Assembly: GCF_021568775.1 (NCBI RefSeq)
Contig: NZ_JAKGSG010000050.1
Coordinates: 1-64,000 of the forward strand
Length of the DNA: 64,000 nt
Source: Antribacter soli
GTDB taxonomy: Bacteria; Actinomycetota; Actinomycetes; Actinomycetales; Cellulomonadaceae
Direction of reading: 5' to 3'
Shown here piece after piece: positions 51,840 through 61,700 of the stretch (positions within the stretch are counted from its first letter, which is position 1; every line of letters starts with the position of its first letter). The position numbers and the translations under genes were made by a program. The notes under the pieces were generated by a model that did not search any database, was not told the origin of the DNA, and saw nothing but the letters and a program-made list of their open reading frames with translations.

Positions 51840-52849
51840 AGGCCGAGCTCCTCCAGCTGCTTGCTGAGGTCCACGACGGCGTCGACGTTGCGCACGCCGG
51901 CCTCGGACGCGGGGAACGGCAGCAGCAGGTATCGCGACTCCTTGACAGCCGTCATCTCGGCGGTCGCGGGGTTGGACTCCAGGCGCTCGATCTTCGCGTC
52001 GGCGGTGTTCCACGCGGCGTCGACCAGCACGATCACGTCGGGATCGGCCTCGACGGCGGACTCCCAGGCGTAGGGCGTCCAGGTGTCGTGCACGTCGCCC
52101 GCGACGTTCTCCAGGCCGACGGCGTCCATGATCATCTGCGGCGCGCCGATGCCCGCGCCGACGTACGGCACGTCGTCGCCCGAGGAGTACCACAGGGCCG
52201 TGAGCCCGCGCGTGTCCGGCTCGACGGCGGCGAGCTTGGCCTGCTCCGCCTCGACCAGCTCCGTGGCCGCGTCCTGCACGTCGAAGATCTCCCCGACCTG
52301 CTCGATGTCGGCGAACACAGAGTCGAAGGTCAGCGGGTCGGGCATGTACGCGGGGTCCTTGCAGGCGGCGGGCGCGACGTACGTGGCGACGCCGAGGCTC
52401 GCGAGGGTCTCGCGGTCGCCCGCGGTCTCCGCGGTGAGGTTCGACTCCCAGCCGGCGTACACGAGGTCGGGCTCGAGCTCGAGCACCGCCTCCGCGCCGG
52501 GGACCTGCTCGGCCAGCGGCTCGGCCACGGCCGGGACGGCGGCCGCCGCCTCCTGGAGGGTCGCGGGCACGGGTCCGTCGAGGAACGCCGAGCCGACGAT
52601 CCGGTCGCCCAGCCCGAGGGCCAGCAGGAGCTCCGTCGTGGAGGACTTGATCGTCACGACCTTCGCGGGCGCACTCTCGATCGTCGTCTCGAAGCCGCAG
52701 TTGTCGATCGTCAGCGGGTACGCGGTGCCCGACGCCGGAGTGGTCGCCTCCGCGGGCACCTCGCCCCGGGCGTCGGCGGAGCAGGCGGCCAGCGAGGCTG
52801 CCAGCGACGCGGTGAGCATGAGCGCCGCGGGGACACGGGAAGTGCGCAC
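51836..52849 (-). CDS. FecB-type substrate-binding lipoprotein, putative F420-0 importer
   Basis: A 337-residue cluster A-II binding lipoprotein. Signal peptide with lipobox LAAC, a binding fold beginning YPLTIDNCGFETTIESAPAKVVTIKSSTTELLLALGLGDRIVGSA, a mid-protein ALWYSSGDDVPYVGAGIGAPQMIMDAVGLENVA and C-terminal LLPFPASEAGVRNVDAVVDL. These features resemble the actinobacterial binding proteins proposed to bind F420-0 (CofE substrate) rather than siderophore binders; this is my recollection of the family and needs a profile search. GTG 52849 has AGGAG upstream. The 247-bp region to 53097 holds divergent promoters; no riboswitch is recognised there. Confidence 0.75.
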   Translation of the reverse strand: MRTSRVPAALMLTASLAASLAACSADARGEVPAEATTPASGTAYPLTIDNCGFETTIESAPAKVVTIKSSTTELLLALGLGDRIVGSAFLDGPVPATLQEAAAAVPAVAEPLAEQVPGAEAVLELEPDLVYAGWESNLTAETAGDRETLASLGVATYVAPAACKDPAYMPDPLTFDSVFADIEQVGEIFDVQDAATELVEAEQAKLAAVEPDTRGLTALWYSSGDDVPYVGAGIGAPQMIMDAVGLENVAGDVHDTWTPYAWESAVEADPDVIVLVDAAWNTADAKIERLESNPATAEMTAVKESRYLLLPFPASEAGVRNVDAVVDLSKQLEELGL

Positions 52850-53096
52850 GGGAGGATCTCCTGAGGTCGTCTGGGACCCGGGCGTCGGGAGCGCGCGATG
52901 GGCGCACCCTTCCACCTGGGGGAGCAGCGGCACGGCAGGCGCGTACCGGACGGACCCGCGGCCCCAAGAAGAGGCCGCCCCGACGGGTCAGAATGAGGAC
53001 CCGCGATCCGGAGGAGACGATACAACGACCCGCCGACACGGCCGGCCTCCCGGGCACGTCACACCCACGAAACGCGTGACGCGCAAGACTGTGGTC

Positions 53097-54458
53097 ATGA
53101 GCGATCCGACTTTGCAGGGTGCCGCCCTCGACGCGCGCGTCGTCGCGGCAGACCACGACCGGGTGCTGCACTCCTGGTCGGCGCAGGCGCACCTCCCGGA
53201 CTTCGTGGTCGCGGGCGGGCTCGGCTCGACCGTGTGGAACCACGAGGGCCGGCGTTGGCTCGACTTCTCGTCGCAGCTCGTGAACACCAACATCGGTCAC
53301 CAGCACCCCGCCGTCGTCGAGGCGATCCGGGAGCAGGCGTCCGTGCTGACCACGATCGCGCCGTCGACCGCCAACAGGACCCGCGCCGAGGCCGCCGAGC
53401 GGATCCTGGCCCGCGCACCCGAGGGCATGCGCAAGGTCTTCTTCACGAACGGCGGCGCCGACGCGATCGAGAACTCGATCCGCATGGCGCGGCTGCACAC
53501 GGGCCGCGACAAGGTCGTCTCGACGTACCGGTCGTACCACGGCAACACGGGCGCCGCGGTCGTCGCGACGGGCGACTGGCGCCGCATCCCCAACGAGTTC
53601 GCGCGCGGGCACGTGCACGTCTTCGGCCCGTACCTGTACCGCTCGGAGTTCTGGGCGACCACCGTGGAGGAGGAGCGCGACCGCGCCCTGCACCACCTGG
53701 AGCGCGTCATCCAGGCCGAGGGGCCGACGTCGGTCGCCGCCATCCTCCTGGAGACCATCCCCGGCACCGCGGGCGTGCTCGTCCCGCCGCCCGGGTACCT
53801 CGCCGGGGTGCGCGAGATCGCCGACCGGTACGGCATCGTCCTCATCCTGGACGAGGTCATGGCCGGGTTCGGGCGCACCGGATCGTGGCTCGCCCTCGAC
53901 CAGCACGACGTGCGGCCCGATCTCGTGGCCTTCGCCAAGGGCGTGAACTCCGGCTACGTCCCCGCCGGCGGCGTCATGGTGAGCGCCGAGATCGCCGCGA
54001 CCTTCGACGAGCGCGTGTTCCCCGGCGGCCTCACCTACTCGGGGCACCCGCTCGCCATGGCGGCGATCGTCGCGACGCTCGACGCCATGGAGCGTGAGGG
54101 GATCGTCGAGAACGCGGCGCGCGTCGGCCGTGACGTCCTCGGGCCGGGCCTCGCGGCACTCGCGGCGACGAACCCCCTGGTGGGCGAGGTGCGCGGCACG
54201 GGCGTCTTCTGGGCGGTCGAGCTGGTGTCCGACCGCGACACCCGCGAGCCCGTCAGCGCAGCCACCATGGCGGACGTCAAGTCCCGCCTGCTCGCCGCCG
54301 GATACCTTCCGTTCGTCGCCGAGAACCGGGTCCACGTGGTCCCGCCGTGCGTGATCACGCCCGACGAGGCGCGGCAGGGACTGGACCTCCTGGCGGGGGT
54401 CCTGTCGGACGTCGCGGCCGCCGGAACGGCCCGCGTCGCGGCCCCGGCCGAGAGGTAG
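53097..54458 (+). CDS. class III PLP-dependent aminotransferase
   Basis: A 453-residue class III (omega/aspartate aminotransferase family) enzyme. The PLP lysine is K281 in AFAKGVNSGY; D252 in LILDEVMAGFGRTG contacts the pyridine nitrogen; FFTNGGADAIENSIRMAR and STYRSYHGNT bind the phosphate. It transfers an amino group between an amine or amino acid and a keto acid; the donor (for example taurine, beta-alanine or a polyamine) is not readable. AAGACT sits 6 nt before the ATG and no Shine-Dalgarno is seen. It is followed after 9 bp by an SDR gene. Confidence 0.88.
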   Translation: MSDPTLQGAALDARVVAADHDRVLHSWSAQAHLPDFVVAGGLGSTVWNHEGRRWLDFSSQLVNTNIGHQHPAVVEAIREQASVLTTIAPSTANRTRAEAAERILARAPEGMRKVFFTNGGADAIENSIRMARLHTGRDKVVSTYRSYHGNTGAAVVATGDWRRIPNEFARGHVHVFGPYLYRSEFWATTVEEERDRALHHLERVIQAEGPTSVAAILLETIPGTAGVLVPPPGYLAGVREIADRYGIVLILDEVMAGFGRTGSWLALDQHDVRPDLVAFAKGVNSGYVPAGGVMVSAEIAATFDERVFPGGLTYSGHPLAMAAIVATLDAMEREGIVENAARVGRDVLGPGLAALAATNPLVGEVRGTGVFWAVELVSDRDTREPVSAATMADVKSRLLAAGYLPFVAENRVHVVPPCVITPDEARQGLDLLAGVLSDVAAAGTARVAAPAER

Positions 54459-54467
54459 ATTGCGCGC

Positions 54468-55226
54468 GTGAGCACTGGAGAACGGAACAAGCGCGCCCTG
54501 GTGACCGGGGCGTCGTCGGGCATCGGGGCGGCGACGGTGCGCCGGCTGCGTGCCGAGGGCTGGGACGTCGTCGCCGCGGCGCGGCGCAAGGACCGTCTCG
54601 ACGCCCTCGCGCAGGAGTCGGGCGCGGAGGCGTACGAGCTCGACGTGACGAGCGACGAGCAGGTGACCGCGCTGGCCGAGCACCTCGCCGCGACGGGCGG
54701 CCTCGACGTCGTCGTCAACAACGCGGGCGGCGCGCTCGGGCTCGACACCGTCGAGAACGCCGACATCGAGGGCTGGCGTCAGATGTACGAGCTGAACGTG
54801 CTCGGCACGCTCCGCGTCACGAAGGCCGTGCTGCCGCTGATCCGGGCCGCCCAGGGCGACGTCCTGGTCGTCACGTCCACCGCCGCGCACGGCGCCTACG
54901 AGCGCGGCGCCGGATACACGGCCGCCAAGCACGCCGAGCGGATGCTGTCGACGACGCTGCGCCTGGAGATCGTCGGCGAGCCGGTCCGCGTCATCGAGGT
55001 GGCTCCCGGTGCCGTGGCGACCGAGGAATTCTCCCTGGTCCGATTCGCCGGCGACACCGAGCGTGCTGCCGCCGTCTACGAAGGCTTCCAGCCGCTCGTC
55101 GCGGAAGACATCGCCGAGGCCATCGCGTGGACGCTCACCCAGCCGCCGCACGTCAACGTGGATCTCCTGATCGTGCGGCCACGGGCGCAGGCGAGCCACA
55201 CGAAGATCGCCCGCACGGGCGTCTGA
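54468..55226 (+). CDS. short-chain dehydrogenase/reductase
   Basis: A 252-residue classical SDR, YdfG-like. The cofactor motif TGASSGIG is at 13-20, NNAG at 84-87, and the catalytic tetrad N110, S137, Y150, K154 (YTAAK) is complete. An Arg-rich AARRKDR after strand 2 favours NADPH. It probably oxidises or reduces a hydroxy acid or alcohol. The GTG at 54468 is preceded by TAGATT at exactly 6 nt, so it may also have its own leaderless promoter despite lying 9 bp after the aminotransferase, with which it may share a pathway. Confidence 0.88.
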   Translation: MSTGERNKRALVTGASSGIGAATVRRLRAEGWDVVAAARRKDRLDALAQESGAEAYELDVTSDEQVTALAEHLAATGGLDVVVNNAGGALGLDTVENADIEGWRQMYELNVLGTLRVTKAVLPLIRAAQGDVLVVTSTAAHGAYERGAGYTAAKHAERMLSTTLRLEIVGEPVRVIEVAPGAVATEEFSLVRFAGDTERAAAVYEGFQPLVAEDIAEAIAWTLTQPPHVNVDLLIVRPRAQASHTKIARTGV

Positions 55227-55317
55227 CGGCTCCCGCGGCGGCCGGTCCGGCTTACGTCCTGGTGACGTTCCCCGGCTCCGCCTGGGCAGGTGCACCCGGG
55301 GGTGGCACGCTGGCCTC

Positions 55318-56952
55318 ATGACACGTCGTGGCTGGTCAGGGTCCCTCGGGTGGGCGGCGCTCGCGGGCGTCGTCGCCGGTGGCGCGGGGCTCGCGGTCGC
55401 GGAGCTGTTCGCGGCCTTCCTTGCGACCGGGGCGAGCCCCGTGTTCGCCGGGGGCGCCGCCGTGGTCGACGCGGTTCCCGGCTGGCTCAAGGACCTCGCC
55501 GTCGCGTGGTTCGGCACGGCCGACAAGGCGGTCCTCCTCGGCACCATCGGAGTGGTCCTCGCCGTGGGTGCGGCGCTCGCGGGGGTGCTCGAGGTGCGGC
55601 GTCCGCCGTCGGGCAGCCTGCTGCTGGGCGCGGTGGGGGTGGTCGCGGCGGTCGTCGCGACGCTCCGCCCCGGCGCGACCGTGCTCTGGGCCCTGCCCAG
55701 CCTGCTCGGCATCGCCGTGGGCATGGCCCTCCTGCGGGCGGCCGCGGCCCGCCTGCGAGCCTGGGCCCCGGGCTCGGCCGCACCCGTGACCGCCGGCGGC
55801 CCGACGGCGGCCGCTCGCCCGGGTGCACCGGGCCGGGACCTCGACCGGCGCCGGTTCCTCGCCGTGACGGGCCTGTCGGCGGCGGCCGCGATCATCGCGC
55901 TGGCGGCGTCCCGCGCCGTGTCGGCCGCGAGCCGCGGCGTGCAGGCGGTCCGCGACGCCGTGCGGCTGCCCGCGCCGACCGCCCCGGCCGAGCCCGTCCC
56001 GCAGGGAGCCGACCTGGCCGCCGCGGCCGCCGACGGCGACGTCGACCTCGCCCCGGGCGACCTCGACGGGCTCGCCCCCTACATCACGCCGAACGTCGAG
56101 TTCTACCGCATCGACACGGCGCTGCGCGTCCCGCAGGTCGACCCCGCGGACTGGTCGTTGACCGTCACGGGCCTGGTCGACGAGCCCTTCACCCTGACGT
56201 GGGACGAGCTGCTCGCCCTGCCGATGGAGGAGCACCATGTCACCCTCGCGTGCGTGTCGAACGAGGTGGGCGGCGACCTGATCGGCAACGCGCTGTGGCT
56301 GGGGCACCCGGTCCGGACGCTCCTGGAGCGGGCGCGCCCGCAGGCCGGAGCGGACATGGTGCTCTCGCGGTCCGTGGACGGGTTCACGGCGGGCACCCCG
56401 CTCGACGTGCTGCTGGATCCCCAGCGGGCGTCGCTCGTCGCCGTCGGGATGAACGGCGAGCCGCTCCCGGCCGAGCACGGGTTCCCGGCCCGGCTGGTCG
56501 TCCCGGGGCTGTACGGGTACGTCTCGGCGACGAAGTGGGTCACGGAGCTGAAGGTCACCCGGTTCGCGGCGGACGAGGGCTACTGGACGCCGCGCGGCTG
56601 GTCGGCGCTGGGGCCGATCAAGCTGCAGTCGCGCATCGACGTGCCGCGGCCGGGGGCGTCGCGGGCTGCCGGGACGGTCGTCGTCGCCGGGGTCGCCTGG
56701 GCCCAGCACACCGGGATCTCGGGCGTGGAGGTGCGGGCCGACGACGGGCCGTGGCGGCCGGCGACCCTCGCCGAGACCACGGGGCCTGACACCTGGCGGC
56801 AGTGGTGGTACGCGTGGGACGCCGAGCCCGGCGAGCACCGGTTGTCGGTGCGGGCGACCGACACGGACGGCCTGGTGCAGACCGCCGACGAGGCCCCGCC
56901 GGCCCCCGACGGTGCGACGGGCCACCACACGGTGACGGTCTCGGTGGCGTGA
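55318..56952 (+). CDS. membrane-anchored sulfite oxidase-family molybdoenzyme
   Basis: A 544-residue protein with four or so transmembrane helices in the first 145 residues, a twin-arginine-like DRRRFLAVTG (176-185) before another hydrophobic stretch, then a sulfite-oxidase-type Mo-pterin domain (about 250-430) with the molybdenum-ligating C312 in LACVSNEVGG, and a C-terminal Mo-cofactor dimerisation domain (about 440-544) with GVEVRADDGPWRPA. The catalytic part lies outside the membrane. This arrangement is common in actinobacteria; electron acceptor and substrate are unknown. No heme domain is present. CACGCT lies 6 nt before the ATG. Confidence 0.88.
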   Translation: MTRRGWSGSLGWAALAGVVAGGAGLAVAELFAAFLATGASPVFAGGAAVVDAVPGWLKDLAVAWFGTADKAVLLGTIGVVLAVGAALAGVLEVRRPPSGSLLLGAVGVVAAVVATLRPGATVLWALPSLLGIAVGMALLRAAAARLRAWAPGSAAPVTAGGPTAAARPGAPGRDLDRRRFLAVTGLSAAAAIIALAASRAVSAASRGVQAVRDAVRLPAPTAPAEPVPQGADLAAAAADGDVDLAPGDLDGLAPYITPNVEFYRIDTALRVPQVDPADWSLTVTGLVDEPFTLTWDELLALPMEEHHVTLACVSNEVGGDLIGNALWLGHPVRTLLERARPQAGADMVLSRSVDGFTAGTPLDVLLDPQRASLVAVGMNGEPLPAEHGFPARLVVPGLYGYVSATKWVTELKVTRFAADEGYWTPRGWSALGPIKLQSRIDVPRPGASRAAGTVVVAGVAWAQHTGISGVEVRADDGPWRPATLAETTGPDTWRQWWYAWDAEPGEHRLSVRATDTDGLVQTADEAPPAPDGATGHHTVTVSVA

Positions 56953-57055
56953 ACCGGGGGCGTTGACGGACCGGACAGCCGGGTCCGATGAGTTCCGGTG
57001 GACCACGTCGTCGTCACGGGTACAGGATCTTGGTTGAGCCCGGACGGAGCACGTG

Positions 57056-58495
57056 ATGTCCCACGACGAACACCCCGAACACCCCGAACACCCCGAACAC
57101 CCCGAGCCGCCGACCGTGGCGGGCCGGTACGTCGCCACGGTGGCGGTGTCGGAGGAGGCTGCGAAGGACCGCCCGCGCCTGCACCTGTCCGACCCGACGG
57201 TGCGCACGTTCGTCCAGCTCCTGCTGAACGTGCTGCTGGTGTCGGTCATGAACTTCACGGTCTGGTTCGCGATCACGTTCTACGTCTACCTGCAGACCAG
57301 GTCGGTCTTCGCGACGGGCATGATCTCGGGCATCTTCCTCGTCGCCACCGTCGCGACGGGCGTCTGGTTCGGCAGCCTGGTGGACCATCACCGCAAGAAG
57401 ACGGTCATGCAGGTGTCGGCGGTGATCTCGCTCGTGCTGTACGCGGCGAGCCTGACCCTCTACCTCACCACGCCGGCGTCGACCTGGCGGGACCCGACGA
57501 GCGTCCGGCTGTGGGTCTTCGTCCTGCTGCTCATGGGCGGTGTGATCGCCGGTAACGTCCGCAGCATCGCCCTGCCCACGGTCGTCACCGCGCTCTTCGA
57601 CGAACGGCTGCGCGACCGCGCCAACGGCCTGGTCGGCACGGTGATGGGCATCTCGTTCCTGGTCACGTCCGTGATCAGCGGCCTGCTGGTGGGCTCGAGC
57701 GGGATGCTCTGGGTCCTGATCCTCGCTGTCGGGATCCTCGCTGTGGCGCTGGTGCACCTGCAGACGATTCGCATCCCGGACGTGCTGCAGCACGCCGCGG
57801 CCGAGGGTGAGTCGAAGCGCGTGGACCTGCGCGGCACGATCGCCGTCGTGCGCTCCATCCCGGGCATGATCGCGCTCATCGTGTTCGCGGCGCTGAACAA
57901 CCTGCTCGGCGGGGTCTTCATGGCGCTCATGGACGCGTACGGCCTGTCGATGATGTCGGTGCAGGCGTGGGGCCTGGTCTGGGGCGGGCTGAGCGCGCTG
58001 ATGATCATGGGCGGGCTGCTCATCACCCGCACGGGCCTCTCGTCCAACCCCGTGCGGCTGATCCTGCTGGTCAACATCGCGATGTGGACCGTCACGGTCG
58101 TCTTCCCGCTGCGCGACTCCGTCGTGTGGCTCGTGGCCGGGCTCGCCGTCTACATGGTGGCCATGCCGTACGTCGAGGCCTCCGAGCAGACGGTGCTGCA
58201 GAAGGTCGTGCCCTACGAGCGGCAGGGCCGGGTCTTCGGCTTCGCGCAGAGCGTCGAGATGGCGGCGTCGCCGCTCACGGCGTTCCTCATCAGCCCGCTG
58301 ACCCAGTTCTTCTTCATCCCGTTCATGACGGACGGGGCGGGGGCCCGGTGGATCGGCGACTGGTTCGGGACGGGCCAGGAGCGGGGGATCGCGCTGGTCT
58401 TCGTCGTGACGGCGTTCCTGGGGCTGCTGCTGACGGGTTACGCCCTGTCGAGCAAGTACTACCGGCTGCTGAGCCGCCGGTACCAGGAGGCGTGA
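57056..58495 (+). CDS. major facilitator superfamily transporter
   Basis: A 479-residue polytopic membrane protein with about twelve hydrophobic segments. The MFS cytoplasmic loop GVWFGSLVDHHRKKTVM follows helix 2. The N-terminal cytoplasmic tail carries four EHP repeats (residues 5-16). It is related to drug/metabolite efflux or uptake MFS proteins; the substrate is unknown. ATG 57056 has GGAG 6 nt upstream; GTG 57053 is an alternative. The next feature downstream is the ileS T-box leader. Confidence 0.88.
   Translation: MSHDEHPEHPEHPEHPEPPTVAGRYVATVAVSEEAAKDRPRLHLSDPTVRTFVQLLLNVLLVSVMNFTVWFAITFYVYLQTRSVFATGMISGIFLVATVATGVWFGSLVDHHRKKTVMQVSAVISLVLYAASLTLYLTTPASTWRDPTSVRLWVFVLLLMGGVIAGNVRSIALPTVVTALFDERLRDRANGLVGTVMGISFLVTSVISGLLVGSSGMLWVLILAVGILAVALVHLQTIRIPDVLQHAAAEGESKRVDLRGTIAVVRSIPGMIALIVFAALNNLLGGVFMALMDAYGLSMMSVQAWGLVWGGLSALMIMGGLLITRTGLSSNPVRLILLVNIAMWTVTVVFPLRDSVVWLVAGLAVYMVAMPYVEASEQTVLQKVVPYERQGRVFGFAQSVEMAASPLTAFLISPLTQFFFIPFMTDGAGARWIGDWFGTGQERGIALVFVVTAFLGLLLTGYALSSKYYRLLSRRYQEA
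57068..57103 (+). repeat. 9-bp in-frame repeat (EHP) x4
   Basis: Four identical GAACACCCC units at 57068, 57077, 57086 and 57095 near the 5' end of the MFS gene. Being in frame, copy changes would only lengthen or shorten the His-rich tail. Confidence 0.9.
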
Positions 58496-58546
58496 CGCCC
58501 GGTTCCGTCGCCCGCCGGACAAACGGGTTGCGCCCGTCGGTACCAT

Positions 58547-58780
58547 GGAGGCACAGGCATCGACCCGGCTATCACCGGTGAGCCTCCGGAAGAACAGGTG
58601 CTTCGTCGGTCCGATGGACCTCGGCGGGCCACCCCAGTAGAACCGGACGGGAAGGCCCGTCACAGCCGTCAACGAGCGGCAGGCGCGTGCGCCTGCAAGC
58701 GGGGTGGTACCGCGGCACGTCTCGGCGTGTCGTCCTCGCAGCAGATGTGCCGAACCGACCCTGCTGCCAGGAGCCTTCAC
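58547..58780 (+). promoter_or_regulatory. T-box leader of ileS (isoleucine specifier)
   Basis: A tRNA-sensing leader. The specifier codon ATC (58571-58573) lies in GGCTATCACCGGTGAGCC. The T-box core GGTGGTACCGCGG is at 58703-58715, with TGGT (58705-58708) to pair with the NCCA end of uncharged tRNA-Ile. A possible -10 TACCAT lies at 58541-58546. Short stem I and proximity of the antisequestrator to the ribosome site (AGGAG 58769) fit actinobacterial T-boxes, which control translation initiation rather than termination. Confidence 0.92.
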
Positions 58781-58784
58781 GATC

Positions 58785-61700
58785 ATGGCCGTTCCCGAGC
58801 GCTACCCGCTGCACCGTGACGCCGAGGGCGTCGCCGCCTCGCCCGACCTGCCCGCGCTCGAGCGCGAGGTCCTCTCCTTCTGGGAGAAGGACGACACCTT
58901 CCGCGCCTCCATCGAGGCGCGCGACGCCGGCGAGAACGGCAGCAACGAGTTCGTCTTCTACGACGGACCGCCGTTCGCCAACGGCCTGCCGCACTACGGC
59001 CACCTGCTCACCGGGTACGCGAAGGACGTCGTGCCGCGCTACCGCACGATGCGCGGCCGGCGCGTCGAGCGGCGCTTCGGCTGGGACACCCACGGGCTGC
59101 CGGCCGAGCTGGAGGCCATGAGCCAGCTCGGCATCAAGACCAAGGACGAGATCCTCGAGCTGGGCATCGAGAAGTTCAACGCCGCCTGCCGCTCGTCCGT
59201 GCTGAAGTACACCGACGAGTGGCGCACGTACGTCACCCGCCAGGCGCGCTGGGTCGACTTCGACAACGACTACAAGACGTTCAACCCCACGTACATGGAG
59301 TCCGTGATCTGGGCGTTCAAGTCGCTGTACGACAAGGGCCTGGTGTACGAGGGCTTCCGCGTGCTGCCGTACTGCTGGAACGACCAGACGCCGCTGTCGA
59401 ACCACGAGCTGCGCATGGACGACGACGTGTACCAGCCGCGCCAGGACCCGGCGGTGACGGTCGGTTTCGCCGTCACCGGCGCGCCCGCCGGCGGGCCGGT
59501 GCAGGACGGCGACCTGCTCCTCGTGTGGACCACGACCCCGTGGACCCTGCCGTCGAACCTGCTGGTCATGGTGGGGCCGGATGTGGACTACGTGGTCGTG
59601 GAGTCGTCGTACACGGGTGAGCCGCGCCGGTACGTGCTCGGCGAGGCGCGCCTGGAGCACTACGCGCGCGAGCTGACGGACGAGGGCGCGGAGGCGCCGC
59701 ACGTCGTCGCGCGCGTGAAGGGCTCGGACCTGGTCGGCCTGCGCTACACCCCGCCGTTCGCGTACTTCGAGGGACACGAGGGCGCGCACCGCGTCGTCGA
59801 GGCCGACTTCGTGACCACCACCGACGGTACGGGCCTGGTGCACAACGCCGGCGCGTTCGGCGAGGAGGACAAGGCCGTCTCGGACCGCGAGGGCGTCGCC
59901 CCCGTGATCCCCGTCGGGGCCGACGGCCGCTTCACCTACCCGGTGAACGACTACGCCGACGTGCAGGTGTTCGACGCGAACGCCCTGATCATCGACCACC
60001 TCAAGGCGCGCACCCGCGGCGACGCCGAGGCCGCCGCCACCACGCCCGGCACGGTGCTGCTGCGCCGCGAGCAGTACACCCACTCGTACCCGCACTGCTG
60101 GCGCTGCCGGCAGCCGCTCATGTACATGGGCGTGTCGTCGTGGTTCGTCGAGGTGTCGAAGTTCAAGGACCGCATGCTCGAGCTGAACGAGCAGATCACG
60201 TGGGTGCCGGACCACATCAAGCAGGGCCAGTTCGGCAAGTGGCTGGAGAACGCCCGCGACTGGTCGATCACGCGCAACCGGTTCTGGGGCTCGCCCGTGC
60301 CGGTGTGGAAGAGCGACGACCCCGCGTACCCGCGCATCGACGTGTACGGGTCGTTCGAGGAGCTGGAGCGCGACTTCGGCACGCTGCCGCTGGACGGCGC
60401 CGGTAACCCCGACCTGCACCGGCCGTTCGTCGACAACCTGACCCGCCCCAACCCGGACGACCCCACGGGTCGCTCGACCATGCGGCGCGTCGAGGACGTC
60501 CTCGACGTCTGGTTCGACTCCGGCTCCATGCCGTACGCCCAGGTGCACTACCCGTTCGAGAGCTCGGAATGGTTCGAGAACCACTACCCGGGCGACTTCA
60601 TCGTCGAGTACATCGGGCAGACCCGCGGCTGGTTCTACACGCTGCACATCCTCGCCACGGCCCTGTTCGACCGGCCGGCGTTCGAGACCGCCGTGTCGCA
60701 CGGCATCGTCCTGGGCTCCGACGGCCGCAAGATGTCGAAGTCCCTGCGCAACTACCCGGACGTCAACGAGGTCTTCGACCGCGACGGCTCCGACGCGATG
60801 CGCTGGTTCCTCATGGCGTCTCCCATCCTGCGGGGCGGCAACCTCGTGGTCACCGAGGACGGCATCCGCGACGCGGTGCGCCAGGTGCTGCTGCCGCTGT
60901 GGAGCACCTATTACTTCTTCACGCTGTACGCCAACGCGGCGTCCGGTACCGGGGCGTCCGGGGCCGACGGCGGCGCCGGGCGCCTCGCGCAGGGCGTCTC
61001 GCCCGATCGGGTCGCGGACCTCCCGGTGATGGACCGCTACCTCCTCGCACGCACGCGCGGGCTGGTCGAGACCGTGACCGAGCAGCTCGACGGCTACGAC
61101 ATCGCGGGGGCCTGCGAGTCGGTGCGCCAGTACCTCGACGCGCTGACGAACTGGTACGTCCGCACCCAGCGGGACCGCTTCTGGGCCGAGGACGCCGACG
61201 CGTTCGACACCCTGTACACCGCGCTCGAGGTGCTCACGCGGGTGATGGCGCCGCTGGCTCCGCTGCTGACCGAGGAGGTGTGGCGCGGGCTGACCGGTGG
61301 GCGCTCCGTGCACCTGACGGACTGGCCGAGCCTCGGCGCCCCCGAGGGGTCGACGATGCGCTGTGCCGAGGCGGACGTCCTCGTGGCCGACGACGCGCTC
61401 GTCGCGGCCGTCGAGTCCGCCCGCACCGTCGTCTCGCAGACCCTCGCGCTCCGCAAGGTGAACAAGCTGCGCGTGCGCCAGCCGCTGCGGGCGCTGACGG
61501 TGGCCGTGACGGACCCTCAGGGCGTGGCGCCGTTCGCGGCGCTCCTGGCGTCAGAGCTGAACGTCAAGGACGTGCGGCTCGTCGAGTTCTCGCCCGCCGT
61601 CGCGGAGGAGTACGGCGTCACCGAGCGCCTGTCGGTCAACGCGCGCGCCGCCGGGCCGCGTCTCGGCCGCGGCGTCCAGACGGTCATCAAGGCCGCGAAG

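Noticed and set aside
51840-55895. The permease frame stays open for about 4 kb upstream of GTG 51839.
   Set aside because: The upstream part runs opposite the aminotransferase and SDR genes and lacks permease homology; the GTGA overlap with the binding-protein stop gives a clear start.
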